NCBI GenBank assembly: GCA_023443225.1
Contig: JAEZVF010000008.1
Span: 1 to 64,000, forward strand
Direction: 5' to 3'
From: Bacillota bacterium
GTDB lineage: Bacteria > Bacillota > Clostridia > Lachnospirales > Lachnospiraceae
DNA length: 64,000 nt
The translations under genes and the position numbers were made by a program. The first letter of the stretch is position 1. Every line of letters starts with the position of its first letter. Positions 1 through 9,277 of the stretch are shown in pieces. The notes under the pieces are model-generated. The model did no database searches. It had not been told where the DNA came from and worked only from the letters and a program-made list of their open reading frames with translations.

Positions 1-135
1 TTGGACACCATTATTCTACTACAAAAAGGATGTGGATTCCTTATAATTTGGGTATTTTTACAAAGTTGTTTATAAATGGAATCTTGAAATTAAGGTTCTG
101 TGGATAAAACTACGGAAACTCAAGAAGCTAATTTA

Positions 136-164
136 TTGACAAGCTAAAATCAGTGTTATATAAT
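136..164 (+). promoter_or_regulatory. sigma-A promoter for murE
   Basis: A perfect vegetative promoter is visible: TTGACA at 136-141, a 17-bp spacer, and TATAAT at 159-164. It faces murE and would give a leader of about 160 nt. The upstream 1-135 shows no gene that I can recognise. Confidence 0.85.
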
Positions 165-240
165 GGACGAAGTAAAGATACGTCAAAACAAGCTGTGGAA
201 CGATACAATTCGATTTGTCTATTAAATCACTAGTTAAGAA

Positions 241-277
241 TAATTCCCATCCAGAGTAATATTTTGGATGGGAATTT
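241..277 (+). promoter_or_regulatory. leader hairpin upstream of murE
   Basis: A 12-bp perfect inverted repeat (left arm 242-253, right arm 265-276, 11-nt loop) lies between the promoter and the murE ribosome binding site. Only three U follow the stem, so it is a weak terminator at best. It could be an attenuator or a stabilising 5-prime hairpin. No T-box or known riboswitch core is recognisable. Confidence 0.5.
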
Positions 278-333
278 GTAATATAATATAAGGATAGCGT
301 TAAAAAAGATCCAAGAAAAGCGGAGGGTTTCCA

Positions 334-1815
334 ATGAAGTTAAAATATTTGCTGGAGAAAATGGAGTATACCTGTACACAAGGGGATGAAAATACAGAAA
401 TTACGAATTTGGTTTATGATTCCAGAAAGGTGATCAAGGGATCCGTATTTGTCTGTATAACCGGAGCGGTTCGTGATGGACACGATTTTGTGGCAGAAGT
501 GACAAATATGGGTGCTTCCGCAGTTATTATAGAAAAAGAGATTGATTTACCGGATGGTGTGACAGTAATCCAGGTGAAGGATACACGCCTTGCATTGGCT
601 TATATGTCAGCAGCCTATTTTGGATATCCGGCAGAACAATTAAAGACGATTGGAATCACAGGTACAAAGGGCAAAACTACAACTACTTATATGGTACGTT
701 CCATTTTGGAAAGTGGCGGAATCAAAACAGGATTAATAGGAACCATTGAAGCCATTATTGGAGATGAAGTGATACCTGCAAATAATACGACCCCAGAATC
801 TTATGTTTTACAGGAATATTTCAGTAAAATGCTGGCAGCAGGGTGTAGCTGTGTTGTAATGGAAGTATCTTCCCAAGGGTTAATGTTAAACAGGGTTGCA
901 GGTTTTACCTTTGATTATGGCATATTTACTAATATGGAACCGGATCATATTGGCCCCAATGAACACAAAGACTTTGATGAATACATGCATTGTAAAGGAT
1001 TGCTTTTTAAGAACTGTAGAATAGGCATTGCCAATCTAGACGATATCCATATGCGGCAGGTACTAAAAGGATATACCTGTGAGCTAGAAACCTATGGATT
1101 ATCAGAACATGCCGATTTGAGGGCAGTGGACGTGGATCTACACAGCAATAAGGGCAGACTTGGTGTGAAATATACGTTAAAAGGCTTGTTAAATGACGAA
1201 ATTATCGTAAATATGCCTGGAAGCTTCAGTGTTTATAATTCGCTAACCGCAATAGCTATCTGCAGACATTTTAATGTACCAATGGATATCGTTAAGATGG
1301 CACTAATGGAAGTAAAGGTAAAGGGAAGAGTGGAGATGATTCCTGTTTCAGAACATTTTACACTTATGATAGATTATGCCCATAATGCCATGAGTCTAGA
1401 AAGTCTCTTAACCACCATAAGGAGTTACCAACCGAAACGCTTGGTATGTATGTTCGGCTGTGGTGGAAACCGTTCGAAATTACGCAGATATGAGATGGGT
1501 GAGATATCATCGAAGTTGGCGGATCTTACTATAGTAACTTCGGATAATCCAAGAAATGAAGAACCACAGGCAATCATTGATGATATCATCATTGGTGTGA
1601 AAAAAGCAAGCGGAGAATATCATACGATCATTGACCGCAAGCAGGCAATTCGTTATTGTATCGAATATGCCAAAGAAGGGGATGTCATCATCTTGGCAGG
1701 AAAAGGGCATGAAGACTATCAGGAAATTAATGGGGTTAAACACAAAATGGACGAGAGAGATTTAATTGCGGATGTTATAGAGGAAATGAAAGCAGATGGA
1801 AAAGAAGTTATATAG
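334..1815 (+). CDS. murE: UDP-N-acetylmuramoyl-tripeptide synthetase MurE (meso-DAP type)
   Basis: Cytoplasmic Mur ligase that adds the third stem-peptide residue to UDP-MurNAc-L-Ala-D-Glu. At 493 aa it has the usual three-domain length. The N-terminal UDP-binding domain is followed by the ATP loop GTKGKTT at 110-116, NTTPES at 151-156, the HCKG segment with the presumed carbamylated Lys221, and DNPRNEEP at 404-411. In characterised MurE enzymes the DNPR motif goes with meso-diaminopimelate. The P-loop has Lys where most MurE have Asn (GTNGKT). The ATG at 334 follows a GGAGGG site. It is followed 40-50 nt later by murF, outside the dcw cluster proper. Confidence 0.93.
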   Translation: MKLKYLLEKMEYTCTQGDENTEITNLVYDSRKVIKGSVFVCITGAVRDGHDFVAEVTNMGASAVIIEKEIDLPDGVTVIQVKDTRLALAYMSAAYFGYPAEQLKTIGITGTKGKTTTTYMVRSILESGGIKTGLIGTIEAIIGDEVIPANNTTPESYVLQEYFSKMLAAGCSCVVMEVSSQGLMLNRVAGFTFDYGIFTNMEPDHIGPNEHKDFDEYMHCKGLLFKNCRIGIANLDDIHMRQVLKGYTCELETYGLSEHADLRAVDVDLHSNKGRLGVKYTLKGLLNDEIIVNMPGSFSVYNSLTAIAICRHFNVPMDIVKMALMEVKVKGRVEMIPVSEHFTLMIDYAHNAMSLESLLTTIRSYQPKRLVCMFGCGGNRSKLRRYEMGEISSKLADLTIVTSDNPRNEEPQAIIDDIIIGVKKASGEYHTIIDRKQAIRYCIEYAKEGDVIILAGKGHEDYQEINGVKHKMDERDLIADVIEEMKADGKEVI

Positions 1816-1866
1816 AAAGACAATGGTTGAAAGATTTACAATTTATAGAAAGCAATGGGTGTAAAC

Positions 1867-3300
1867 ATGGAAGCTTTAAGTATAAAAGAGATTGCACAAG
1901 CTGTTGGCGGTAAGATTTTATGTGGTGATGATAATATTATGATTACTTCAGTAACCACGAATTCAAAGAATGTAGAATCGGGAGCTCTTTTTATTCCAAT
2001 CATAGGCGAAAAAACAGATGCACATAATTATATCGAAGATGCTTTTTTGAATGGCGCAATCGCCTGCTTTACTAGTAGACATCAAACCATGCAGCATAAA
2101 AATATCTATATTGCCGTACAAGATACCTTAAAAGCACTACAGGAATTAGGAGCATATTATCGCAATAAATTTAGTATACCTGTAATAGGAATTACCGGAA
2201 GTGTGGGTAAGACTACAACGAAAGAGATGGTTGCAGCGGCCCTGGAAACAAAATACAATGTCCTAAAAACCGAAGGAAATATGAATAGCCAGGTTGGATT
2301 ACCTCTCATGATGTTCCGACTACATTACGATCATCAGATCGCAGTGATTGAGATGGGAATGAGTGAAGAAGGGGAAATGGAGAAGCTAACACAGATAGCC
2401 CAGCCGGATATTGCGATTATGACGAACATAGGAGTATCCCACATTGCTCAATTAAAGACGAGAGAAAATATTCGTAAAGAAAAACTGAATATTGTTAATG
2501 GTTTTCATGAGAGTTCGGTGTTGTATTTGAATGGAAATGACACTTTACTTCGTGAAATCTATCAGCAGTTCACTCAAAAATCACAGGTTAATGCTATAAT
2601 TGATATGAGTAAAGAATCCATTGAAGGATTGAAAAAAGCTAAGGTAGTAGCCTTTGGTACTGAAAACTTTTGCAATTACCGAGCAGAAGACATCCGGATG
2701 ATAGACGGAGAAACCCGTTTTACTTTAAAGGCAGAGGATGAGGCTTCAGAAGAAATTATCCTTAAAGTTCTTGGAATTCACAATGTATATAATGCCCTTG
2801 CAGCACTTGCAGTAGCAAAGCATTACAATATTCCGGCTTCTATTGCAAAAGAAGGCTTACATGGATATCAACCAATTGCAATGAGAGGACAGATAAAAGA
2901 AGTGAATCAGATTAAAATCATTGATGATTCCTATAATGCTAGTCCAGATTCCATGAAAAGTGGCATTCAGGTTCTTATGGAATTAAGTAAAGTTACCCGT
3001 AGAATTGCAGTTTTGGCTGATGTGCTGGAGTTGGGTGAACAATCTTATCAATGCCATTATGATGTTGGTGTATATATTGCAGATCAAAAATTGAATGAGC
3101 TCATCACCATAGGAAGTGAAGCAGAAGCTATTGCACAGGCAGTTCAGGAAAGAAGTCCGGATATTATAGTACATTCCTATACGAAGAATGAAGATGTCAT
3201 TACCTATCTAAAGGAGAAGTTAAGACCGGGGGATGCAGTTCTAATCAAAGGATCCAGGTCCATGCGAACAGATGAAATAGTAAAGGCACTATCAGAATAG
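1867..3300 (+). CDS. murF: UDP-N-acetylmuramoyl-tripeptide--D-Ala-D-Ala ligase MurF
   Basis: Last cytoplasmic ligase of wall precursor synthesis; it adds D-Ala-D-Ala to make the pentapeptide. The ATP loop GSVGKTTTKE, the EGNMNSQVGLP segment and IIDDSYNASPDSM near the C-terminal third are MurF hallmarks. Length is about 477 aa, normal for the family. Two starts are possible: ATG 1855, with no clear ribosome binding site, or ATG 1867, with GGGTG upstream and giving MEALSIKEIAQ. I prefer 1867. It probably shares a transcript with murE. Confidence 0.92.
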   Translation: MEALSIKEIAQAVGGKILCGDDNIMITSVTTNSKNVESGALFIPIIGEKTDAHNYIEDAFLNGAIACFTSRHQTMQHKNIYIAVQDTLKALQELGAYYRNKFSIPVIGITGSVGKTTTKEMVAAALETKYNVLKTEGNMNSQVGLPLMMFRLHYDHQIAVIEMGMSEEGEMEKLTQIAQPDIAIMTNIGVSHIAQLKTRENIRKEKLNIVNGFHESSVLYLNGNDTLLREIYQQFTQKSQVNAIIDMSKESIEGLKKAKVVAFGTENFCNYRAEDIRMIDGETRFTLKAEDEASEEIILKVLGIHNVYNALAALAVAKHYNIPASIAKEGLHGYQPIAMRGQIKEVNQIKIIDDSYNASPDSMKSGIQVLMELSKVTRRIAVLADVLELGEQSYQCHYDVGVYIADQKLNELITIGSEAEAIAQAVQERSPDIIVHSYTKNEDVITYLKEKLRPGDAVLIKGSRSMRTDEIVKALSE

Positions 3301-3364
3301 ATAGTACGAAAGAGCACAGTAACATATAGATAAAACTTAGTATGAAAAAGGCAGGTGATTTGGT

Positions 3365-5614
3365 ATGGCAATGAAATATGCAGACATCATTGTAGATATT
3401 TCTCATGAAAACCTAGATAAAACATATCAATATGCAATACCGGATGATTTTGCCAATAAGATTGTAATAGGTACTTTGGTAATGGTTCCTTTTGGGAAAG
3501 GGGACAGGATAATCAAAGGCTATGTGATCGGTCTGTCGAATGAACCAAAATGGAAGGTAGAATCGATTAAATCCATTTATGATATTGTAAACGAAGCATT
3601 AATAATAGAGAGTCAATTGATTCATTTGGCTTACTGGATGAAAGAAACTTTTGGCGCGACTATGAATGATGCCTTAAAAACGGTGATACCGGTAAAAAAG
3701 GCTGTTAAATCAAAAGAAAAGAAAACCATAAAGCTTATAATTACGAGAGATGACGCAGAAGAACACTTACAGATGTTTAAAAAGAAAAACAACCGTGGCC
3801 GTGTTCGCTTATTGGAAGAATTAATCGAATTGCAGAGCATGGATTATGAACTTGTCCTCCGTAAATTAAATATAGCTAGATCTACAATTCAAGACTTAGA
3901 AAAACTAGGGATAATTACTACAGAGGTAGAACGACTATTCCGTAATCCAATTGTAAATGCCACCATGGATAAGCATTCTCTAGATCTTACGAAAGATCAG
4001 CAAGACATCGTTAAGAATATAACGGAAGAATACCAATCAGGCATTCGTTCGGTCTATCTTCTTCATGGAGTGACCGGTAGTGGTAAGACAGAAGTTTATA
4101 TGGAGATAATATCGGAAGTAATCAGACAGGGAAAAAAAGTAATTATGCTGATTCCAGAGATTGCATTAACTTATCAGACAGTAATGCGTTTTTATAAAAA
4201 ATTTGGGGACCGAATCTCCATTATGAATTCGAGACTATCCCAAGGGGAAAGATTTGATCAGTATACAAGAGCAAAAGAAGGTACCATCGATATTATGATA
4301 GGGCCAAGATCGGCATTGTTTACACCGTTTCAGAATCTTGGCTTAATAATAATAGATGAAGAGCACGAAGGAAGTTATAAGAGCGAGAGTCCTCCCAAAT
4401 ATCATGCCAGAGATGTTGCAATTAAGCGTGCAGAGCTTGCAGGTGCCAGTGTAATCTTAGGATCTGCTACACCGTCCCTGGAGTCTTATCGAAAAGCAGT
4501 AGAAGGTAAGTATAAATTATATACGCTATCTTCACGAATAGGAAACAGCAGAATGCCGAAGATTTGGATAGAAGATTTAAGGGAAGAATTAAAGAAAAAG
4601 AATAAGTCCATCTTTAGTACGCATCTAAAAGAATTAATTCAAGACAGATTATTGAAAAATCAACAAATTATTTTGTTTATTAATAGAAGGGGTTACGCGG
4701 GATTCATATCCTGCCGCAGTTGTGGTTTTGTAATGAAATGCCCCCATTGCGATATTTCACTGACGGCACATAATAATGGAACGGTAGTATGTCACTATTG
4801 TGGACACTCCAAACCAACTCCTACGATTTGCCCCAGTTGCAGCTCCAAATACATTGCAGCCTTTGGAACGGGGACACAAAAAGTAGAAGAAATGGTAAAA
4901 AGGGAATTCCCGAGTGCAAGGGTTTTACGTATGGACATGGATACCACTCGGACCAAAGACGGTCATGAAAAAATACTTTCTGCTTTTGCAAATCAAGAAG
5001 CTGATATTCTGGTTGGTACCCAGATGATTGTAAAGGGGCACGACTTCCCTATGGTTACCTTGGTTGGAATCCTAGCGGCTGATTTATCTCTTTATACGGC
5101 GGACTATATGGCTTCAGAAAAGACCTATCAGCTTTTAGTACAGGCAGCAGGAAGGGCTGGAAGGGGACAAATTCCTGGCGATGTTATTATCCAAACTTAT
5201 CAGCCAGAACATTATAGCATTACAACAGCAAGTAATGATGATTATATCAGTTTTTATCAACAGGAGATGAAATACCGAGAATTGCTTCGGTATCCACCTG
5301 CAGCACATATCTTAGCAATACTCATTGCATCAAAGGAGGAGGAGAAAGCAAAATTTGCTTCCAACCTAATCCACGGAGCAGCAAAAGAATGGATATCCTC
5401 TGTTCAAATTACAGAGGAAACTGCTGTCATAGGACCTGCGGCGGCCACTGTGTCAAAAGTAAATGATATTTACCGCTTTTTGTTATATATAAAACAAGCA
5501 GATTACGATAGATTGATTCAGTTAAAGAATTATTTGGAAGGGTATATCAGTTTTTCGGATTATTTTAAAGGTTGTAATGTACAATTTGATTTCAATCCAA
5601 TTACAAACTATTAA
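3365..5614 (+). CDS. priA: primosomal replication restart helicase PriA
   Basis: 3-prime to 5-prime superfamily 2 DNA helicase that reloads the replisome at stalled forks. The 749-aa protein shows an N-terminal DNA-binding domain, Walker A GVTGSGKT at 235-242, Walker B DEEH at 331-334, and GSATPSLES. It also has a full set of zinc cysteines (C450, C453, C459, C462, C476, C479, C489, C492) and the QAAGRAGRG helicase motif. AGGTGAT five bases before ATG 3365 supports the start. The order priA-def-fmt is common in Firmicutes. Confidence 0.95.
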   Translation: MAMKYADIIVDISHENLDKTYQYAIPDDFANKIVIGTLVMVPFGKGDRIIKGYVIGLSNEPKWKVESIKSIYDIVNEALIIESQLIHLAYWMKETFGATMNDALKTVIPVKKAVKSKEKKTIKLIITRDDAEEHLQMFKKKNNRGRVRLLEELIELQSMDYELVLRKLNIARSTIQDLEKLGIITTEVERLFRNPIVNATMDKHSLDLTKDQQDIVKNITEEYQSGIRSVYLLHGVTGSGKTEVYMEIISEVIRQGKKVIMLIPEIALTYQTVMRFYKKFGDRISIMNSRLSQGERFDQYTRAKEGTIDIMIGPRSALFTPFQNLGLIIIDEEHEGSYKSESPPKYHARDVAIKRAELAGASVILGSATPSLESYRKAVEGKYKLYTLSSRIGNSRMPKIWIEDLREELKKKNKSIFSTHLKELIQDRLLKNQQIILFINRRGYAGFISCRSCGFVMKCPHCDISLTAHNNGTVVCHYCGHSKPTPTICPSCSSKYIAAFGTGTQKVEEMVKREFPSARVLRMDMDTTRTKDGHEKILSAFANQEADILVGTQMIVKGHDFPMVTLVGILAADLSLYTADYMASEKTYQLLVQAAGRAGRGQIPGDVIIQTYQPEHYSITTASNDDYISFYQQEMKYRELLRYPPAAHILAILIASKEEEKAKFASNLIHGAAKEWISSVQITEETAVIGPAAATVSKVNDIYRFLLYIKQADYDRLIQLKNYLEGYISFSDYFKGCNVQFDFNPITNY

Positions 5615-5692
5615 ATTCAAATTACTATTATAAAGTAGCTATTCGTATCCTGCGGCACACAGGAAATTTCATGAACAGAAAGGAAATATAAA

Positions 5693-6172
5693 ATGGCAAT
5701 AAGAAATATACGAGAAATAGGGGATAAAACATTAACGAAAGTATCAAAAGAAGTAACGGAGATAACACCAAAAATAAAAATTCTGATTGAAGATATGTTA
5801 GATACGATGTATGAGGCACAGGGAGTGGGGTTAGCAGCTCCACAGGTAGGAATTTTAAAACGTATTGTTGTGATTGATACCTCTCCAGAAGCAGAGGAGC
5901 CGATTGTATTGATTAATCCAGTCATTCTTGAGACAGACGGAGAACAGACCGGTGATGAAGCATGCTTAAGTGTACCTGGCAAGTCCGGTGTTGTTACAAG
6001 ACCAAATTATGTAAAAGTGAGAGCTTTTAATGAAGAGATGGTAGAATTTGAAGTGGAAGGAACTGAACTGCTAGCCAGGGCTTTCTGCCATGAGATAGAC
6101 CACTTAAATGGTGAATTATATGTAGATAAGGTGATCGGAGGGCTTCATTCTTCCGCTGATATGGAAGAATAG
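5693..6172 (+). CDS. def: peptide deformylase
   Basis: Metalloenzyme that removes the N-formyl group from nascent proteins. All three family motifs are present: GVGLAAPQVG at 44-53, EACLSVPG at 89-96 with metal ligand Cys91, and HEIDHLNG at 133-140 with ligands His133 and His137 and catalytic Glu134. Motif 2 reads EACLS rather than the more usual EGCLS. At 159 aa it is a normal clostridial-length deformylase. AAAGGAAA precedes the ATG. It stands directly before fmt, which makes the formyl group it removes. Confidence 0.95.
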   Translation: MAIRNIREIGDKTLTKVSKEVTEITPKIKILIEDMLDTMYEAQGVGLAAPQVGILKRIVVIDTSPEAEEPIVLINPVILETDGEQTGDEACLSVPGKSGVVTRPNYVKVRAFNEEMVEFEVEGTELLARAFCHEIDHLNGELYVDKVIGGLHSSADMEE

Positions 6173-6213
6173 TAATGTTATTGCTTGGTAGACGATAGGA
6201 GGTTAATCTTTTG

Positions 6214-7140
6214 ATGAATATAGTTTTTATGGGTACACCGGATCTGGCAGCAACCGTTTTAGATAAATTAATACAATCGGAACACCAGATACTGGCTGCC
6301 GTAACACAACCGGACAGACCAAAGGGAAGAGGAAAATCAGTACAGTATACACCGGTAAAGGAATTGGCGTTACGACACAATATACCGGTATTCCAGCCAC
6401 ATAAGGTTAGGGAGGAAGAATTTCTTGCCATACTTAAGGAACTAAACCCGGACGTTATCGTAGTGGCGGCATTCGGCCAAATAGTACCGAAAACCATTTT
6501 GGATCTTCCGAAATATGGATGTATCAATGTGCATGCATCATTGCTTCCAAAATACAGAGGTTCTGCACCAATTCAGTGGTGTATCCTGAACGGGGAAGAA
6601 AAGACAGGAATAACGATTATGCATATGGATGCCGGTATTGATACCGGAGACATGATAATGAAGGAGGAGCTAGTAATTGATCCAAAGGAAACTGCTGGTA
6701 GCCTTCATGATAAACTTGCAGTCTGTGGTGGAGAACTAATAGTCAAAGCTTTAAGTGCCATAGAAAAAGGTACTGCAAAAAGAGAAAAACAAATAGAAGC
6801 TGATATGACTTATGTTAAAATGTTAGACAAAGCTTTAGGCAGGATTGATTTTAATAAATCAGCAGTTGAAATCGAAAGGATGGTTCGAGGCTTAAATCCT
6901 TGGCCTAGCGCATATACCATGTTAGATAATAGAACACTAAAGATATGGGATGCAGATGTCCTAGAAGAAGAAACGGAAGGAAAAGCGGGAGAAATTGTGT
7001 CAATTCAAAAGGATTCCATTATAATAAAGACTGGTAAAGGAAATTTGGCCCTACGTGAGATACAATTAGAAGGAAAAAAACGAATGACTGTGGAAGACTT
7101 TTTAAGAGGTTATACAATTTCAGTAGGTACCTTGTTATAA
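6214..7140 (+). CDS. fmt: methionyl-tRNA formyltransferase
   Basis: Transfers a formyl group from 10-formyl-THF to initiator Met-tRNA. The N-terminal formyltransferase fold starts MNIVFMGTPDLA. The active-site region INVHASLLPKYRGSAPIQW and the AGIDTGDM segment are intact, and a C-terminal tRNA-binding domain follows. AGGAGGT at 6197-6203 could serve a TTG at 6211 (7 nt) or the ATG at 6214 (10 nt). I chose the ATG because family members begin at this methionine. Confidence 0.94.
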   Translation: MNIVFMGTPDLAATVLDKLIQSEHQILAAVTQPDRPKGRGKSVQYTPVKELALRHNIPVFQPHKVREEEFLAILKELNPDVIVVAAFGQIVPKTILDLPKYGCINVHASLLPKYRGSAPIQWCILNGEEKTGITIMHMDAGIDTGDMIMKEELVIDPKETAGSLHDKLAVCGGELIVKALSAIEKGTAKREKQIEADMTYVKMLDKALGRIDFNKSAVEIERMVRGLNPWPSAYTMLDNRTLKIWDADVLEEETEGKAGEIVSIQKDSIIIKTGKGNLALREIQLEGKKRMTVEDFLRGYTISVGTLL

Positions 7141-7210
7141 ATTTAAAAGTTAATTCTGATTTTAGGAATATGCAGTCAGCAACTTATTTATTTCAGTAAG
7201 GAGGTAACTT

Positions 7211-7903
7211 ATGTTTATGTATTTTGATCCATATTACTATTTAGTTATACTTGGTGCAATTTTATGTTTAATTGCATCCGCAAGAGTGAAAACGACCTTT
7301 AACAAATATTCTAAGATAAGAAGCATGTCAGGAATTACAGGAGCTGAGGCAGCAGAAAAAATTCTACGCAATGCTGGAATTTATGATGTTTCTATCCAAC
7401 GGATGAGTGGAAATTTAACAGATCATTATGATCCAAGGGATAAAACTTTAAAATTATCTGATAGTGTATTCAACCAAACATCAGTTGCAGCAATTGGTGT
7501 TGCAGCACATGAATGCGGTCATGCGATACAACACCAGAATGGTTATATTCCATTGCGTCTACGTTCTGCTATTGTTCCAGTTGCAAATTTTGGTTCTGCC
7601 ATATCTTGGCCTATCATTTTAATTGGAGCATTAATCATTAATTCCCAAACCATAATTAATCTTGGTATTATCCTGTTTTCTTTAGTTGTAGCATTTCAAC
7701 TGATTACATTACCAGTAGAATTTAATGCTTCAGCAAGGGCAGTTCATATCCTTGACGAAACGGGGATATTATATGGAGATGAATTGAAACACACTAGAAA
7801 AGTGTTAAATGCCGCTGCACTGACTTATGTAGCCGGTGCCGCTGCTACCATCCTACAACTCATCAGGCTGATCTTCTTGTTCGGAGGAAGAGACCGTGAT
7901 TGA
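7211..7903 (+). CDS. membrane zinc metallopeptidase, YugP family
   Basis: A 230-aa membrane protein with a hydrophobic N-terminal segment (about 9-25), the zinc peptidase motif HECGH at 100-104, and two or three hydrophobic C-terminal helices. This matches the YugP/DUF2268-like neutral zinc metallopeptidases found next to fmt and rsmB in many clostridia. The physiological substrate is unknown. AAGGAGGT precedes ATG 7211. Its last 8 bases overlap the start of rsmB, so the two are translationally linked. Confidence 0.85.
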   Translation: MFMYFDPYYYLVILGAILCLIASARVKTTFNKYSKIRSMSGITGAEAAEKILRNAGIYDVSIQRMSGNLTDHYDPRDKTLKLSDSVFNQTSVAAIGVAAHECGHAIQHQNGYIPLRLRSAIVPVANFGSAISWPIILIGALIINSQTIINLGIILFSLVVAFQLITLPVEFNASARAVHILDETGILYGDELKHTRKVLNAAALTYVAGAAATILQLIRLIFLFGGRDRD

Positions 7904-9254
7904 AAAACAGGTGGATGCCAGAGAAATAGCACTTGGAATATTAATCAATATATTAGAGAACAACAATTATAGTCATACCGTACTGAGAAGGACACTGAAA
8001 CAATATCAGTATTTGTCAAAGGCAGACAGGGCTCTAATCACAAGGATATGTGAGGGGACTATGGAGCGGATGATTACTTTGGACTATATTCTGAATCAGT
8101 ATTCCAGTGTAAAGGTAAATAAAATGAAACCCCTCATCCGTAATTTACTACGGATGAGTCTATATCAATTAAATTATATGGATCAGATTCCGGAATCTGC
8201 AGTTTGTAATGAGGCTGTAAAACTTGCAAAAAAAAGAGGGTTCCGAAACTTAAGTGGTTTCGTAAATGGAGTGCTACGTAATATAAGCAGAGATACGAAG
8301 CAAATCGAATATCCAAAGGAAGAACAGGAGCCGGGGAGGTTCTTAAGCATTGCATATTCTGTACCGGAATGGTTGGTATCAGAATTGTTACAACAATATG
8401 ACTATTCTGTTGTAAAACGCCTGCTGGAAACATCCTTTGAAGATAAAAAAACAACCATTAGGTGTAATTTAAACCGAATAAAACCGGAAGAATTAAAAAC
8501 GCTGTTGGAAGAACAAGGTGTTACCATAGAAAATGGATCCTATCTGCCCTATGCTTATCAAATATCAAACTACGATTATTTGAATCAGATGGAAGCCTTT
8601 ACAAAAGGGTATTTCCAAGTTCAAGACGAGAGCTCCATGTTAGTCGGAGCTATAACCGGAGTGAAAGAAGGCGATTATGTTATCGATGTATGTGCTGCAC
8701 CCGGTGGTAAATCTCTTCACGTGGCAGAAATGATGAATTCTACTGGACAGGTAAGTTCAAGAGATATCTCTGAGGCAAAAACTTCATTTATACTTGAGAA
8801 TATCAAACGATTAGGATTAACAAATCTATCGGTTAAGGTTTGGGATGCCTTACTGTTAGATGAGGAAGATACCCTAAAAGCAGATATTGTGATTGCTGAT
8901 TTACCATGTTCTGGATTGGGTGTTATAGGTAAAAAACCGGATATTAAGTACAATATGACAAAAGAAAAATTGACTGATTTAGTCGAGTTACAAAAAGAGA
9001 TACTTAAAGTAGTCATACAATATGTTAAGATAGGTGGCGTGCTTATTTACAGTACCTGCACCATAAACCAAGAAGAAAATATTAAGAATGTAGATTGGTT
9101 AACAAAGAATTATGACTTTAAACTGGAAAGTATAGATGATTATCTTCCTGAAGTGCTTCATAGCAATACGACAAAAGAAGGGTATTTACAATTAATACCA
9201 GGTCTGCACGACACCGATGGTTTCTTTCTGGCAAAACTTAGAAGAATACGATAG
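7896..9254 (+). CDS. rsmB: 16S rRNA m5C967 methyltransferase RsmB
   Basis: SAM-dependent rRNA methyltransferase. The N-terminal 140 residues form the NusB-like RNA-binding domain. The C-terminal Rossmann domain carries DVCAAPGGKS, the PCSGLG motif (Cys338) and STCT (Cys388, expected nucleophile). It starts at GTG 7896, eight bases after GGAGG and inside the end of the upstream peptidase gene. Length 452 aa fits the family. Confidence 0.93.
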   Translation: MIEKQVDAREIALGILINILENNNYSHTVLRRTLKQYQYLSKADRALITRICEGTMERMITLDYILNQYSSVKVNKMKPLIRNLLRMSLYQLNYMDQIPESAVCNEAVKLAKKRGFRNLSGFVNGVLRNISRDTKQIEYPKEEQEPGRFLSIAYSVPEWLVSELLQQYDYSVVKRLLETSFEDKKTTIRCNLNRIKPEELKTLLEEQGVTIENGSYLPYAYQISNYDYLNQMEAFTKGYFQVQDESSMLVGAITGVKEGDYVIDVCAAPGGKSLHVAEMMNSTGQVSSRDISEAKTSFILENIKRLGLTNLSVKVWDALLLDEEDTLKADIVIADLPCSGLGVIGKKPDIKYNMTKEKLTDLVELQKEILKVVIQYVKIGGVLIYSTCTINQEENIKNVDWLTKNYDFKLESIDDYLPEVLHSNTTKEGYLQLIPGLHDTDGFFLAKLRRIR

Positions 9255-9277
9255 ACAGAGAAAGGAACGAACCAGGA

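Noticed and set aside
165..333. T-box or other riboswitch in the murE leader
   Set aside because: No T-box sequence (AGGGTGG core) or other known aptamer core is present; only a simple hairpin.
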